A DNA stretch of 64,000 bases from an uncultured Collinsella sp. (GCA_902464485.1 CABQJJ010000001.1:62001-126000), one strand, 5' to 3'; counted from the stretch's first letter, positions 35,828 to 44,362 are shown. Notes: generated by a model not told the origin, from the letters alone. Made by a program: numbers and translations.

Positions 35828-36814
35828 ATGGACCAGGACAAGACGACCGTGATGGGCGGATACAATCCCGCACACGCTGGCGGCAGCGCCAACGCGACCC
35901 GTATCGTGCCGAATCCGGGCAATGCTGCTCCCGATGCGACCCAGCCCACTGCCGAACCTACGCGCGTCATGGCCTATGACGATACACCGCGGGATCCGTT
36001 TGATTATGCACCGCAGGACCCATATGGCAATGCGACGCCGGACCCGTATAGCAATGCGGCGGCAGGCGCTTATAACAACCTGCCGCAAAATCCCATTCCG
36101 CAGCCTCAGCAGACGACGTATATGCCTCGCACGGCGCAGCCCCAGCCTCGTTATGAGTCGCGCGATCCGTATGCGCGCCAGCCTTATCGCGAGTATCCCA
36201 AGTCGATTCCGCAGTATGGTGAGGACGAGGAAGAGGATCCGTCGCGTTCGTCGAGCGTGATCAAGAAGATCTTTATCGTGCTGGCGATTTTCTTTGCCCT
36301 CTCGATTGTGTTTGCCATTGTGTCGGGTATGCTCAACAAGCGGGGCGCCACGACTGATACCACGGCCGAGCAGACCGAGACTACCCAGTCCGGCACCGTC
36401 GACCTGAGCGATATTCCGGGGCAGTATTGGTCTAACGCCAAGAAGCTCCTCAAGTCGCGTGGGGCCGATCTTTCGAATGCCGTGATTCTGACCGACGACG
36501 GCTCGACTCCCGTTGTCGATGCCAACTGGGTCGTGACGTCTGCCTGCTATAACGACAACGGTAACCTCGAGATTCAGCTCAAGCGCAAGGACAGCTCGTC
36601 GGGTAATGCGTCCGGCGACCAGGGCACCACGGACAGCTCGAGTTCCAATACGCTGGAGGACCTGAGCAACAAGGCGCAGGAGCTGGGAGATAAGGCCCAG
36701 CAGTTGGGCGACACGGCTCAGAACCTCGGTGATACTGCTCAGAATCTGGGCGATATAGCAACCAACGCCTGGGATACGCTGCAAAACGGCATTTCGGGCG
36801 CACAGGGAAACTAA
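35828..36814 (+). CDS. Single-pass membrane protein with PASTA-like extracellular segment
   Basis: 328 aa. ATG 35828 follows GGAAAGGAAACG. Residues 1-140 are Pro/Asn/Gln/Tyr-rich and probably cytoplasmic; IKKIFIVLAIFFALSIVFAIVSG near 144-167 is a transmembrane helix. After it, IPGQYWSNAKKLLKSRG...NAVI near 200-240 resembles a PASTA domain (peptidoglycan-binding repeat), and the tail has heptad-like LGDTAQN repeats (~290-320) that could form a coiled coil. A cell-envelope role is inferred. Not recognised as a named family. Confidence 0.6.
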   Translation: MDQDKTTVMGGYNPAHAGGSANATRIVPNPGNAAPDATQPTAEPTRVMAYDDTPRDPFDYAPQDPYGNATPDPYSNAAAGAYNNLPQNPIPQPQQTTYMPRTAQPQPRYESRDPYARQPYREYPKSIPQYGEDEEEDPSRSSSVIKKIFIVLAIFFALSIVFAIVSGMLNKRGATTDTTAEQTETTQSGTVDLSDIPGQYWSNAKKLLKSRGADLSNAVILTDDGSTPVVDANWVVTSACYNDNGNLEIQLKRKDSSSGNASGDQGTTDSSSSNTLEDLSNKAQELGDKAQQLGDTAQNLGDTAQNLGDIATNAWDTLQNGISGAQGN

Positions 36815-36827
36815 CGGCCGAGTGGGG

Positions 36828-38009
36828 CTACAGCTGCTCTGCCGGACGGTCGGGCGAGCTAAAGCCCGAGTCAAATGTGACGACGCATGATGCATCGGGC
36901 CGGCGCTCGTGCACGATACGCGTGACGAGCTCCAGCAGCTCCTCGTCGGATATGTCAAAGCCGTCGGGGCGCACCAGGTCAAACGAAACGAACCCGTCGT
37001 GCTCGTGCAGGTCGTGGATGGAGAGCGCGGGGTCGATCTGCGCTACGCCGCGCTTGACCCAGCCGCGCAGGTCGTCGCCGGTGGTGGCGATGGGGTCGCA
37101 GTGTAGCGTGATGTCGATGCCCATCTGATGCTTGATGTCGTGTTCGATGGTGTCCAGAATCTCGTGGTGCTCAAAGGCATCGCCCTCGCCGGGCATTTCC
37201 ACGTGTGCGCTGGCAAACTGGCGGCCGGGGCCGTAGTCGTGCACCATGAGATCGTGCGTGCCTAGGACCTGCGGATACGACATGATCTTGTCGCGGATTG
37301 CCTGGACGAGCTTGGGGTCGGGCGCTTGTCCCAACAGCGGGCTGATGGCGTCGCGCACCAGGCCCATGCCGCTGATGCAGATAAAGATGCCCACGCCCAG
37401 GCCCGCCCAGCCATCGAGGTCAAAGCCGGTCGTCTGCGAAACAAGCGCTGCGGCCAGGACCGAGGCCGAGGCAATGACGTCGTTTTTGGAATCCTGCGCC
37501 GTGGCGATAAGCGTCTCGGAATCGATGCGGTTGCCCAGCGTGCGGTTGAACGCCGCCATCCAAAACTTGACGAGCATGGACAGGACAAGGGCTGCCATGG
37601 AGAGCGCCGAATACGCGGTGGGGGAGGGCTTGATGATCTTGGTGACCGACTCCAGGATTAGGTTGATGCCGACGGCACAAACGAGGACGGCGACAACCAA
37701 GCCGGCGAGGTACTCGTAGCGGCCGTGGCCATAGGGGTGGCCTTCGTCGGCCGGGCGGCTGGCAAGGCGGAACCCGAGCAGACTCACGATGTTGCTCGAG
37801 GCGTCGGAGAGGTTGTTGAAGGCGTCGGCGACAAGCGAGACAGAGCCGGCGAGCAAGCCCGCGATGCCCTTGGTCAGGCACAGGGTGATGTTGAGGCCAA
37901 TGCAAATGAGGCTTGCGGCAAAGCCCGCGTTGGTGCGGCAGGAGGCATCGACCGGCTTGCCCTCGCTGCCGGGAACGAGTTTATGTACCAGTCGATGAAC
38001 AAATAGCAT
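36828..38009 (-). CDS. Cation diffusion facilitator family transporter
   Basis: 393 aa from ATG 38009 (TGTGAGGA upstream). Six hydrophobic segments in the first ~230 residues, with the CDF metal sites SLVADAFNNLSD near 60-71 and ATAQDSKNDVIAS near 170, plus GHPYGHGRYEY. The C-terminal cytoplasmic domain (~240-330) has the usual His/Asp sites (MVHDYG, HHEILDTIEHDI), and an additional ~60 residues follow. It exports Zn2+, Mn2+, Fe2+ or similar by proton exchange. Substrate cannot be fixed: the site is D-N-D/D-N type, compatible with Mn/Fe exporters. Confidence 0.9.
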   Translation of the reverse strand: MLFVHRLVHKLVPGSEGKPVDASCRTNAGFAASLICIGLNITLCLTKGIAGLLAGSVSLVADAFNNLSDASSNIVSLLGFRLASRPADEGHPYGHGRYEYLAGLVVAVLVCAVGINLILESVTKIIKPSPTAYSALSMAALVLSMLVKFWMAAFNRTLGNRIDSETLIATAQDSKNDVIASASVLAAALVSQTTGFDLDGWAGLGVGIFICISGMGLVRDAISPLLGQAPDPKLVQAIRDKIMSYPQVLGTHDLMVHDYGPGRQFASAHVEMPGEGDAFEHHEILDTIEHDIKHQMGIDITLHCDPIATTGDDLRGWVKRGVAQIDPALSIHDLHEHDGFVSFDLVRPDGFDISDEELLELVTRIVHERRPDASCVVTFDSGFSSPDRPAEQL

Positions 38010-38029
38010 GGCGATCGTCCTCACACACA

Positions 38030-38531
38030 ATCATGGTTAAGGGGATAGTGTAGCCTGTGCGAACGAGCTATGTCCCGATGCTCAGAAAATGCAGCAATGG
38101 TCTGTCCGAGCTAACCAGTGACGCGGGTCGAAAGGGGCAGCGGGTCCCTTGCCACTACGTTTGCCGATAGCTATTAAAAAATGGGCGCGAGATTCGGCAT
38201 GAAAAGGGCCACCCGTAGGTGGCCCTTGACGATTTGCGCTGCTATCATGCAAATTTGGAACGGTATGCTGCCCTCTACTTTTGAGGTTTTCGGTGCCGTT
38301 CCTTTTTATTTGATTGCCATGTATCTACCGTCCTTTGTTTTGGAGCAGTGTCGATCTAACTGGTCGAGCGGTTTGTACCTTTCTGACGCTTGTGTTGTCG
38401 CAAATTGCATCAATAATGCTGATGTTTAGGAAGCACGTGTTAAACACTTGCTAAATCCCAACCATTGGGAACCCTTCTTGACCAGTAATCCACATTGCTG
38501 GATAGCTTGTGTTAAGCTAAAGAATCGCTGG
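38030..38531. other. Intergenic, left edge of the accessory island
   Basis: About 500 bp without a convincing gene; a possible 82-codon frame at 38181-38429 lacks a ribosome binding site. Base composition drops towards AT-rich from about 38170. It contains the hairpin at 38204-38227 and likely the island boundary; no attachment site or integrase is seen. Confidence 0.4.
38202..38227 (-). terminator. Minus-strand terminator near the island edge
   Basis: Perfect 10-bp stem AAGGGCCACC / GGTGGCCCTT with a 4-nt loop, followed by TTTTC on the minus strand; it would end transcripts coming from the GHKL gene. Confidence 0.65.
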
Positions 38532-40238
38532 TTACACAAGTTGCTTTAAGTCAATGATATAAATTGGCGTTACGTTAGTGATGCTCATAGTGTGGGTCAC
38601 ACAACTAGGCAAATTATTCTCGCTGAACCCACTGGGTTCATATTTTTCAACCTCTATCCCTTCATCCTTTAATTTGGCAGTATCCTGATCGTTGACATCC
38701 CAACATACGATGTAGTCCATCTCATCGAAGATCTTTGTGTAATCAGAAAAATCGCTGATAATATTTCTGAGATGTGATTTGAATTCAATAATTGTAGTTC
38801 TGTCATTCACGCGTGCATAAAGATCGTATTTGTTTTGGTATCCCATATACATGGGGTCAATGCCAGTGATATCTCCCGACCCAATTAGTTCGAAAAATAT
38901 AGCAACAACAGAAGCTTCCTGGTCATAAGGATTCTTCTGAAACTTTACCTTGGAGGAATGTAAATCCTGCTTATTTTTTATCTTATCAAATACTTCTTCT
39001 CTATTGAAAGTAGTTGCATGAGCAGGTAACGCTCCAGCGGAGTATTTTGCAAGTTTTGCAAACTTATTAAATACTTGTTTAGCTTCCTCACGATATATAT
39101 TCGAAGTTTTTCCTCTAAAAGATTTACGACCAATATCGAACTTCAGACTATCGTCCTCAAAGATGATAAAAAAGTTGGGCAAATATCCTGCGTTGCCAAC
39201 AGATGGAGGGGTAACGGTAATTGCGGTAGGCATGCCCTTTGTAGCAGCTGTAATATTTCCGTTGAACAATAGATAATTCCAAGTTTGCATCCAATTCCGA
39301 TCGTCCAGGTTTTCCTCGGTTGCAAGTTTGTTGATTATATCTATCTGGTCCCATGTTTTTCGACTAGGAACGAAGCAAGCCCAATACTTCAGCTCTCTAT
39401 TGTTGTGCATCAAATGACTGTTACTCGATACGATTAGCTTATCCCGGAGCTTGTTTCGTTTCTGCGTGTCATCCCGATCAGAGGTATTCCATTCATCAAA
39501 GTCTTGCGTCGTGATGAAATCCTTTGTCGTCAATTTCTCAATTGGCGTCAGATACTTGTAAGGTATTGTCTCGGAATTGCAAACTCCATTAATGTCAGTC
39601 ATCTCAAGATGAACTTTTATATCGAGAACATCGTCCCAGAGTGCTTTTGTGTTCCCGATAGCCGTCTTTGTCCTAAGGACAAAGACCATCTGGGGATAGC
39701 TGAGAGCGAAAACGTCCTCTTCATCAGCGCGTTCTTCGATGCCTAATACCTGAATCTTTGTATAGCTATTCCCGTTGGCTTCCAATGATTCTTGTTCCAA
39801 CAATAGAGGAGTTTCATTCGTCTGTTTCTTCCAAGTGCTGGCATCTACAACAGTAGCCCTTGCAGCGGTCTTGCCATCCGATGTCTCAATAATAAACTTG
39901 GAACTTTGGAAGAGAACATATTTCAATCCCACACCCTTTTCGCCGATGGACAAAGGGTCATCAGATTTTCCGGTAGAAAATAAGTTGAGCAGCTGCGGAA
40001 GCCTATCAGCAGAAATGCCACAGCCTGTGTCTCTAATGGTGACATTACGTTTTTGGCAGTCAATTTTGATGTCAATGTTTCCGCTTTTTCCAGTCTCGTT
40101 AATTGCATCGACTGAGTTCTGGGCAAGTTCAGCGAATATATCCCAAAAATTGTTGTAGCTATCATCAATATCGCGGATCGAATGTCGCAGTGAATTGATT
40201 GATGATTTGAGAAAATCGACCTTTTTTGGCTCGCTCAT
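38532..40238 (-). CDS. GHKL ATPase fused to a PD-(D/E)XK-like nuclease (putative defence protein)
   Basis: 568 aa. N-terminal Hsp90/MutL/MORC-type ATPase: IFAELAQNSVDAI near 34-46 (N-box), IRDTGCGIS near 70 (G1) and GEKGVGLKYVLF near 98 (G2). The middle (~200-430) is unassigned. Near 469-485, YDLYARVND...TIIEFKS gives the D-(x)n-ExK pattern of restriction-like nucleases. Base use is strikingly AT-rich, near 40% GC by eye, against ~60% or more around it, so it was acquired by transfer. Fused GHKL-nuclease architectures are frequent in anti-phage loci; that role is inferred. I cannot match it to a named system. Confidence 0.65.
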   Translation of the reverse strand: MSEPKKVDFLKSSINSLRHSIRDIDDSYNNFWDIFAELAQNSVDAINETGKSGNIDIKIDCQKRNVTIRDTGCGISADRLPQLLNLFSTGKSDDPLSIGEKGVGLKYVLFQSSKFIIETSDGKTAARATVVDASTWKKQTNETPLLLEQESLEANGNSYTKIQVLGIEERADEEDVFALSYPQMVFVLRTKTAIGNTKALWDDVLDIKVHLEMTDINGVCNSETIPYKYLTPIEKLTTKDFITTQDFDEWNTSDRDDTQKRNKLRDKLIVSSNSHLMHNNRELKYWACFVPSRKTWDQIDIINKLATEENLDDRNWMQTWNYLLFNGNITAATKGMPTAITVTPPSVGNAGYLPNFFIIFEDDSLKFDIGRKSFRGKTSNIYREEAKQVFNKFAKLAKYSAGALPAHATTFNREEVFDKIKNKQDLHSSKVKFQKNPYDQEASVVAIFFELIGSGDITGIDPMYMGYQNKYDLYARVNDRTTIIEFKSHLRNIISDFSDYTKIFDEMDYIVCWDVNDQDTAKLKDEGIEVEKYEPSGFSENNLPSCVTHTMSITNVTPIYIIDLKQLV

Positions 40239-40275
40239 TTATTACCCTTTCTGTTTTCCGAATAGAAAATACTTA

Positions 40276-40395
40276 TTATCGCGACACTACCATGCCGAGG
40301 CCGGAGGTCGCCTGGGCGATGGACTTCTCCGGCGCGATGGCGAAGTCTGCGGTCTCGGTGCGGTACTCCGCTGTGCAAGAAGGCCTGTCTGCCAT
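40276..40395 (-). pseudogene. IS3-type transposase OrfA remnant
   Basis: 39 codons from ATG 40395 (AAAGGAG upstream, a real-looking ribosome binding site) to TAA. TAEYRTETADFAIAPEKSIA then QATSGLGM matches the start of IS3-family OrfA (YTxEYRxEAADxV...GxxIAxVAxELGL), stopping just where the HTH would end. The rest of the element is missing. It marks past insertion between the two island genes. Confidence 0.5.
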
Positions 40396-40489
40396 GGCTG
40401 AACACTCCTTTCTTTTTGGCGCTGAAACGATTATCGCCGCTTAACGCCATTCCTCTAAGTCAAGTGTTCAGGAATACGGTACAGCTCAG

Positions 40490-42127
40490 TTACAGCTTGG
40501 GGGTCGTGGACGTATCGAGATGCTGGGTCGCGCCGATGACGAGCCGTCCGGTCTTCTCGTCACGGTTGAAATAGATGTGCACGAATTTGGGGCTGTTCGG
40601 GTCGCCGGTGCCGGAGCGAATGTGCGGTTCGATGATTAGCGGTCTTCCCTCATAAGTATCCTCGCGCTGCCGCATGAGAGCGGCGTTCTTCCTCGTCGTC
40701 TCGCTCTCCTTGAACGATAGAGAGAGCCTCGTCCGCTCGCGAAACGCCTTTGCGATTCCCGCTCCGCGCTCGGAGTACAGCGGGTGCAGGACAGTGCACA
40801 TGCAGTGCAGCGCGTGCCAGAACACGTCCGGAGCCGTGACGCACCCCTCGAGAGACTCCCATCCGCGCGCGGAGAAATCCAGCCTGTCCGGATATGCCTC
40901 AACGAAAAGTTTTGCGATTGTCGTGAGGTTGAGCTGTGGATGTTCGTTGAGAGCGCGAGCGAGACTGCAGTCCCTCTGCGAGGAGAAGGAGTGTTCGTAT
41001 GCGGCGATTCTCGCGTCGGCGTCACGGAGTCGGTTTCTGCACTCGGTGAGCTCGTCCTTCAATCTGTCACGGTCAGTCTCGGCGCTTTCTGCTCTCTCGT
41101 CTACTTCGTCAAACATAGCGGTGAGCTGATCGATCGCCGCGCTCTCGATTTCCGTCATGCGCTTCGCCGTGTCGCGTTCGCGGTGCGAATGCCTATTCAG
41201 GCGCTTCACGTCATCAATGCGAATCAAGGTCTCCCAGAAATGCACGTCCTCAGCGAGGGCCCGCCTGAGAATCGCGTAGTGGTAATCGATACCATGCTCG
41301 CGAATCTGCGTCGTGGAGAAGTAGCGGTGCTTATACGAGTCGGAAGGATCGGTGAAGTCGGGGCGTGCGGCGTATATGCGAACCGCTCCTCCGAAACATC
41401 CGAGGTCGTTTGCGGGGAAAAGCGCGTTCAACGCGTTCATTGCCTCGCAATTGCGGGTGAAGTAGACGAGCGCGTTGGGTCCGAGCTGTCTAACGATGGT
41501 TTCCGGATCGAGGGATAGCCTTCCGCCGTGCGACGGGGCGCAGACGATTACGGGCACCTCGCGAGCAGGGTTTGCTATCTTCTCGTATAGGCCAGCGCAC
41601 CCATCAATCTCAAACTCGATTGGCTCGAGGCTTAGGGGGCACCCGTCGACGGTGCAGGTAAGCTGATCGTCGTTCGCGAGGAACCTGACAAGGCCTGGAA
41701 TGGTCGGGCTCGGCGTCTCCTGGAGCGGCCCGAGGAAGCCGGGAACGTCGCTGTATATCGTGATAATCGAAACCGTGCCGCTGCTCCTGGTGTGACCCTC
41801 GAATCCAATCTCGGTAGTCCACTCCCTAGGAGCGCACCCGATTTTACGGGATACCTCGGAATGTTGGCACGCCCACGTGTAAACGTCACCCTCGCGATGC
41901 ATGCACGAGAAGAGGCTGACGTTCGCGCCGTCAGCCACGATCTTGTCCCCATGTTTGAGTTCACTCCATGCGTGCGGCTCGGATGGAAGTCGATAGTCGC
42001 CGTATCGCGCTTTCTTTAGCGACCAGCGCTTGAGGCACATAATCACCGACCAAAGGGCATCACCATCTGAGTTCTCGGCAACATCAAACTTGGCCTTGAA
42101 GAACATCGTACGGTCTAGGTCGAGCAT
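40490..42127 (-). CDS. Unrecognised coiled-coil protein in the accessory island
   Basis: 545 aa from ATG 42127 (AAGGAG upstream). No family recognised. Visible parts: an N-terminal ~100-residue region opening KAKFDVAENSDGDALWSVI; a central region with VIVCAPSHGGRLSLDPETIV and CFGGAVRIYAARP (~200-260); a strongly charged coiled coil at ~316-378 (HRERDTAKRMTEIESA onwards); and a beta-rich tail KFVHIYFNRDEKTGRLVIG near 512-530. The central pattern is also seen, in my recollection, in large hypothetical proteins of actinobacterial defence loci, but no name can be given. GC is higher than in the GHKL gene, so the two genes may not share an origin. Defence function is inferred from context only. 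Confidence 0.5.
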   Translation of the reverse strand: MLDLDRTMFFKAKFDVAENSDGDALWSVIMCLKRWSLKKARYGDYRLPSEPHAWSELKHGDKIVADGANVSLFSCMHREGDVYTWACQHSEVSRKIGCAPREWTTEIGFEGHTRSSGTVSIITIYSDVPGFLGPLQETPSPTIPGLVRFLANDDQLTCTVDGCPLSLEPIEFEIDGCAGLYEKIANPAREVPVIVCAPSHGGRLSLDPETIVRQLGPNALVYFTRNCEAMNALNALFPANDLGCFGGAVRIYAARPDFTDPSDSYKHRYFSTTQIREHGIDYHYAILRRALAEDVHFWETLIRIDDVKRLNRHSHRERDTAKRMTEIESAAIDQLTAMFDEVDERAESAETDRDRLKDELTECRNRLRDADARIAAYEHSFSSQRDCSLARALNEHPQLNLTTIAKLFVEAYPDRLDFSARGWESLEGCVTAPDVFWHALHCMCTVLHPLYSERGAGIAKAFRERTRLSLSFKESETTRKNAALMRQREDTYEGRPLIIEPHIRSGTGDPNSPKFVHIYFNRDEKTGRLVIGATQHLDTSTTPKL

Positions 42128-42291
42128 AATCGCACTCCTTAGCGGAACAGTAGTCGATATAGCAAATTATATTCCTGGGGTAACATCTGGAGAGCGAAAC
42201 CGTAAACGCAAATGCACCCTGTTTCTCGCACGTGCACCTGAGGCACGCGCGTCTGCCGTTCCGCCGCGTCCCGATGTGGTAGATTTGTCTT

Positions 42292-42348
42292 GGACGGCGA
42301 GCACCCCCGGGTTAGGAACCTGGGAAGAGCATCGCCGTCCATTTTTTT
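42292..42348 (+). ncRNA. Structured RNA / terminator without an upstream gene
   Basis: GGACGGCGA (42292-42300) pairs perfectly with TCGCCGTCC (42332-42340), and the interior CCCGGGTT / AACCTGGG forms a second stem. ATTTTTTT follows. It reads as an intrinsic terminator on the plus strand, but the gene before it is on the minus strand, so it may be the 3' end of a small RNA. No tRNA fold fits. Confidence 0.45.
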
Positions 42349-42385
42349 AATTGAGACGCGCCCCATTTTGGCCAAGCACCATAAC

Positions 42386-42414
42386 CTGTTCCCCGCACGC
42401 GCGGGGATGATCTC
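42386..42414 (+). CRISPR. Type I-E-like CRISPR repeat, copy 1
   Basis: 29 nt beginning CTGTTCCCCGCACGCGCGGG and ending GATGATCTC, with the GC-rich palindrome CCCCGC..GCGGGG typical of I-E repeats. The following DNA is not a 32-33 nt spacer but a short gene. Confidence 0.7.
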
Positions 42415-42437
42415 AAAACCAAACGAAAGGAATTGTA

Positions 42438-42629
42438 ATGGATAAGCTCCGATGGGTTATTGCACTTGACAAGGTTACTGGTATGCGTATGGCGTTTACC
42501 GTGTGCGACCTTAACCTCGTGCCATTTTATCAGTCAAAGTACATGATTGAAGGATACGATGTTAAGGTGTTAACAGCTGACGAGGCGCTAAAGTTCGCTG
42601 ATGATGAAAAGGCGCGCGGCATTCTGTAG
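42438..42629 (+). CDS. 63-aa protein encoded between two CRISPR repeats
   Basis: 63 aa, ATG 42438 with GAAAGGA upstream. Sequence begins MDKLRWVIALDKVTGMRM and ends DEALKFADDEKARGIL; predicted as beta strands followed by one acidic helix. One Cys, no signal peptide, no membrane segment. No family recognised. GC is lower than in flanking core genes. The gene starts 23 bp after the first repeat and stops 11 bp before the second, so it occupies the spacer position. Candidates include a CRISPR-regulated toxin, an anti-CRISPR, or an unrelated insertion; none is demonstrated. Confidence 0.6.
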   Translation: MDKLRWVIALDKVTGMRMAFTVCDLNLVPFYQSKYMIEGYDVKVLTADEALKFADDEKARGIL

Positions 42630-42640
42630 GCTTTAATTTC

Positions 42641-42669
42641 TGTTCCCCGCACGCGCGGGCGTGACTCTA
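42641..42669 (+). CRISPR. Type I-E-like CRISPR repeat, copy 2 (degenerate 3' end)
   Basis: The first 20 nt are identical to copy 1; the last nine (CGTGACTCT) differ, as terminal repeats of arrays often do. No third copy, leader or cas gene follows. Confidence 0.65.
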
Positions 42670-42883
42670 TTGCCCGCCGCACCGAGGGCATGGCGGCCTA
42701 CTGTTCTTTGCACGCTGTATGCTTGTGGACTCCAAACCGAACCTCGATGGTTCAACTTCTTCTCCGTAACCCCACTCTTTTTTGCTCACTCCGGCGCCCA
42801 ATTTTGGGCCACATGGGCATGGACAGCCTTAGCGTGTGCCCACACAATTAAGGTGTCGGCCCGTGCTTAAGGAGGACGTTTCC

Positions 42884-44221
42884 ATGGACGAGATGTTTGC
42901 CATTAAATGCCAAAACTGCGGCGGCCCTATGTATTCACACCAGGCTAAGCGCAGCTTTGAGTGCGCCTATTGCGGCACGCTCATTCCGTGGCAGGCCGAT
43001 GCGGGGGAGCCCAAGAGCGCCCTGGGCATTCGCCATGCGCCGCTGACGGTTGTCGATGGACTGCTTAAGCTCACCCATGTGTCGCAGCTCGAGCCTCCGG
43101 TGGACCCCGACTGGTATTTCTTCAATTCGCACTGGCGCAACCAGTCGGTTCTGGAGCATCTGCTGTGGGAAGACCGCGGCACGGCCCAGGAGTTCCAAGA
43201 GTCCACCCACGTGAGCATTCCCTGCCCCTTCTGTGGCGCGTCCTTTGAGGGCGAGTCGACCCAGCGCGTGTTTGAGTGCCCGTCCTGCGGCAATAAGATC
43301 GGTGCCGCCGACCTGCTCAAGCCGGGGACGTTTAGCAAACGCCTGACTATGGGCGTTGGCGCGGAGTACGTGCCCGAGCAGGGTATTCCCTGCGAGATAA
43401 CGCCGCAGCAGGCGCGTGCCAATGCGCTTGAGTTGGTGCGCCAATACCCGGACGCCTTTGCCGGCCACGATGTGGAAGACGCGATCCAAAACGACATGAT
43501 GCTCTTCTATTTTCCCATGGCGCTCGCGGACCTTCGCATGATGGCGTCCTTCTCGGGCAGGGGCCTGGGCAAGGAAACCCTGGTGTACTACGAGGTGCTC
43601 GACTGGGCGTATCCCAGGGCAAACTACCTGGACGTTCGCCTTATGGGCATTCTGGAGCCGTGGGACTTTGCCAAGGTGGGGCCGTTTGATCCTGCCATGC
43701 AGGAAGGCGACTTCCGCGTTGTCTCCGTCGACGCGTCCACCAAGGACCAGGTGGTCATTGATAAGCTGGCGCTCGACATTGCCGGCAACGATGCCGAGGC
43801 GTTCTTGGGCTTCAATAAAAAGAGCATCCGTACTTGGGCGCGCAAGGCCCGCAAGCACAAGGACGGCCTGATTATGGTGCCGGTCTACTTTGTCGATCGC
43901 CCCGCGCGGGATGGACGCGATGGCGAGCAGGTGCGCATCGCCGTGAACGGCCAGACGGGTCGCGCGGCAGCGGTGGTGTTTAGCGACAAGCGCGAGACGC
44001 ATATCGTGGCGCCACTCAACCCGAGCCTGCATCTGTCCGGCGAAAGCACCGTTCACGCCACGCCCATCGAGGTCAAATACGTTAAATCGCCGTTCCTGTA
44101 CCAGATCGTGCGCCGTGGGGGCAGCGAACAACCACGTCAGGTGGCGGCGGTTGCCGAGGGTTCCTGCCGAGAAGAAAAGCCCAAGCGCAAGGGCTTGTTC
44201 GCTGCGATCTTTGGTAAGTAG
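42884..44221 (+). CDS. Zinc-ribbon protein of unknown function
   Basis: 445 aa. ATG 42884 follows AAGGAGG; an earlier in-frame start at 42836 lacks one. Two treble-clef/zinc-ribbon motifs: IKCQNCGG...FECAYCG near 6-27 and IPCPFCGA...FECPSCG near 112-135. A long unassigned region follows, and a basic tail (KPKRKGLFAAIFGK). No membrane segment. Similar multi-ribbon proteins are often called hypothetical or TFIIB-type zinc-binding. It is convergent with the PI-PLC-like gene, with a hairpin between. Confidence 0.65.
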   Translation: MDEMFAIKCQNCGGPMYSHQAKRSFECAYCGTLIPWQADAGEPKSALGIRHAPLTVVDGLLKLTHVSQLEPPVDPDWYFFNSHWRNQSVLEHLLWEDRGTAQEFQESTHVSIPCPFCGASFEGESTQRVFECPSCGNKIGAADLLKPGTFSKRLTMGVGAEYVPEQGIPCEITPQQARANALELVRQYPDAFAGHDVEDAIQNDMMLFYFPMALADLRMMASFSGRGLGKETLVYYEVLDWAYPRANYLDVRLMGILEPWDFAKVGPFDPAMQEGDFRVVSVDASTKDQVVIDKLALDIAGNDAEAFLGFNKKSIRTWARKARKHKDGLIMVPVYFVDRPARDGRDGEQVRIAVNGQTGRAAAVVFSDKRETHIVAPLNPSLHLSGESTVHATPIEVKYVKSPFLYQIVRRGGSEQPRQVAAVAEGSCREEKPKRKGLFAAIFGK

Positions 44222-44298
44222 GGGAGCGGTGCCGGTTGACATGACGGCGCGGCCTGCGTGTTTTCTAGACACATTGATCCTTCATCTGCAAAACGCAA

Positions 44299-44325
44299 GG
44301 GGCGCAGAACGGTGTTCTGCGCCCC
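44299..44325. terminator. Bidirectional hairpin between convergent genes
   Basis: Perfect 12-bp stem GGGGCGCAGAAC / GTTCTGCGCCCC with a 3-nt loop; U-tract is weak on both sides. Confidence 0.7.
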
Positions 44326-44362
44326 TCATCGAGTCGATGCGTCGTCCAAAAGGTCGGCTTGT

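Noticed and set aside
38181..38429. 82-codon ORF left of the island
   Set aside because: No ribosome binding site, no motif, and it overlaps the hairpin at 38204-38227.
42292..42340. Possible tRNA
   Set aside because: The stems are nested as one long hairpin; there is no cloverleaf, T-loop GTTCGA or CCA-end geometry.
42661..42870. 69-codon ORF starting within the second CRISPR repeat
   Set aside because: GTG start with no ribosome binding site; the translation looks random. The region more likely holds the promoter of the zinc-ribbon gene.
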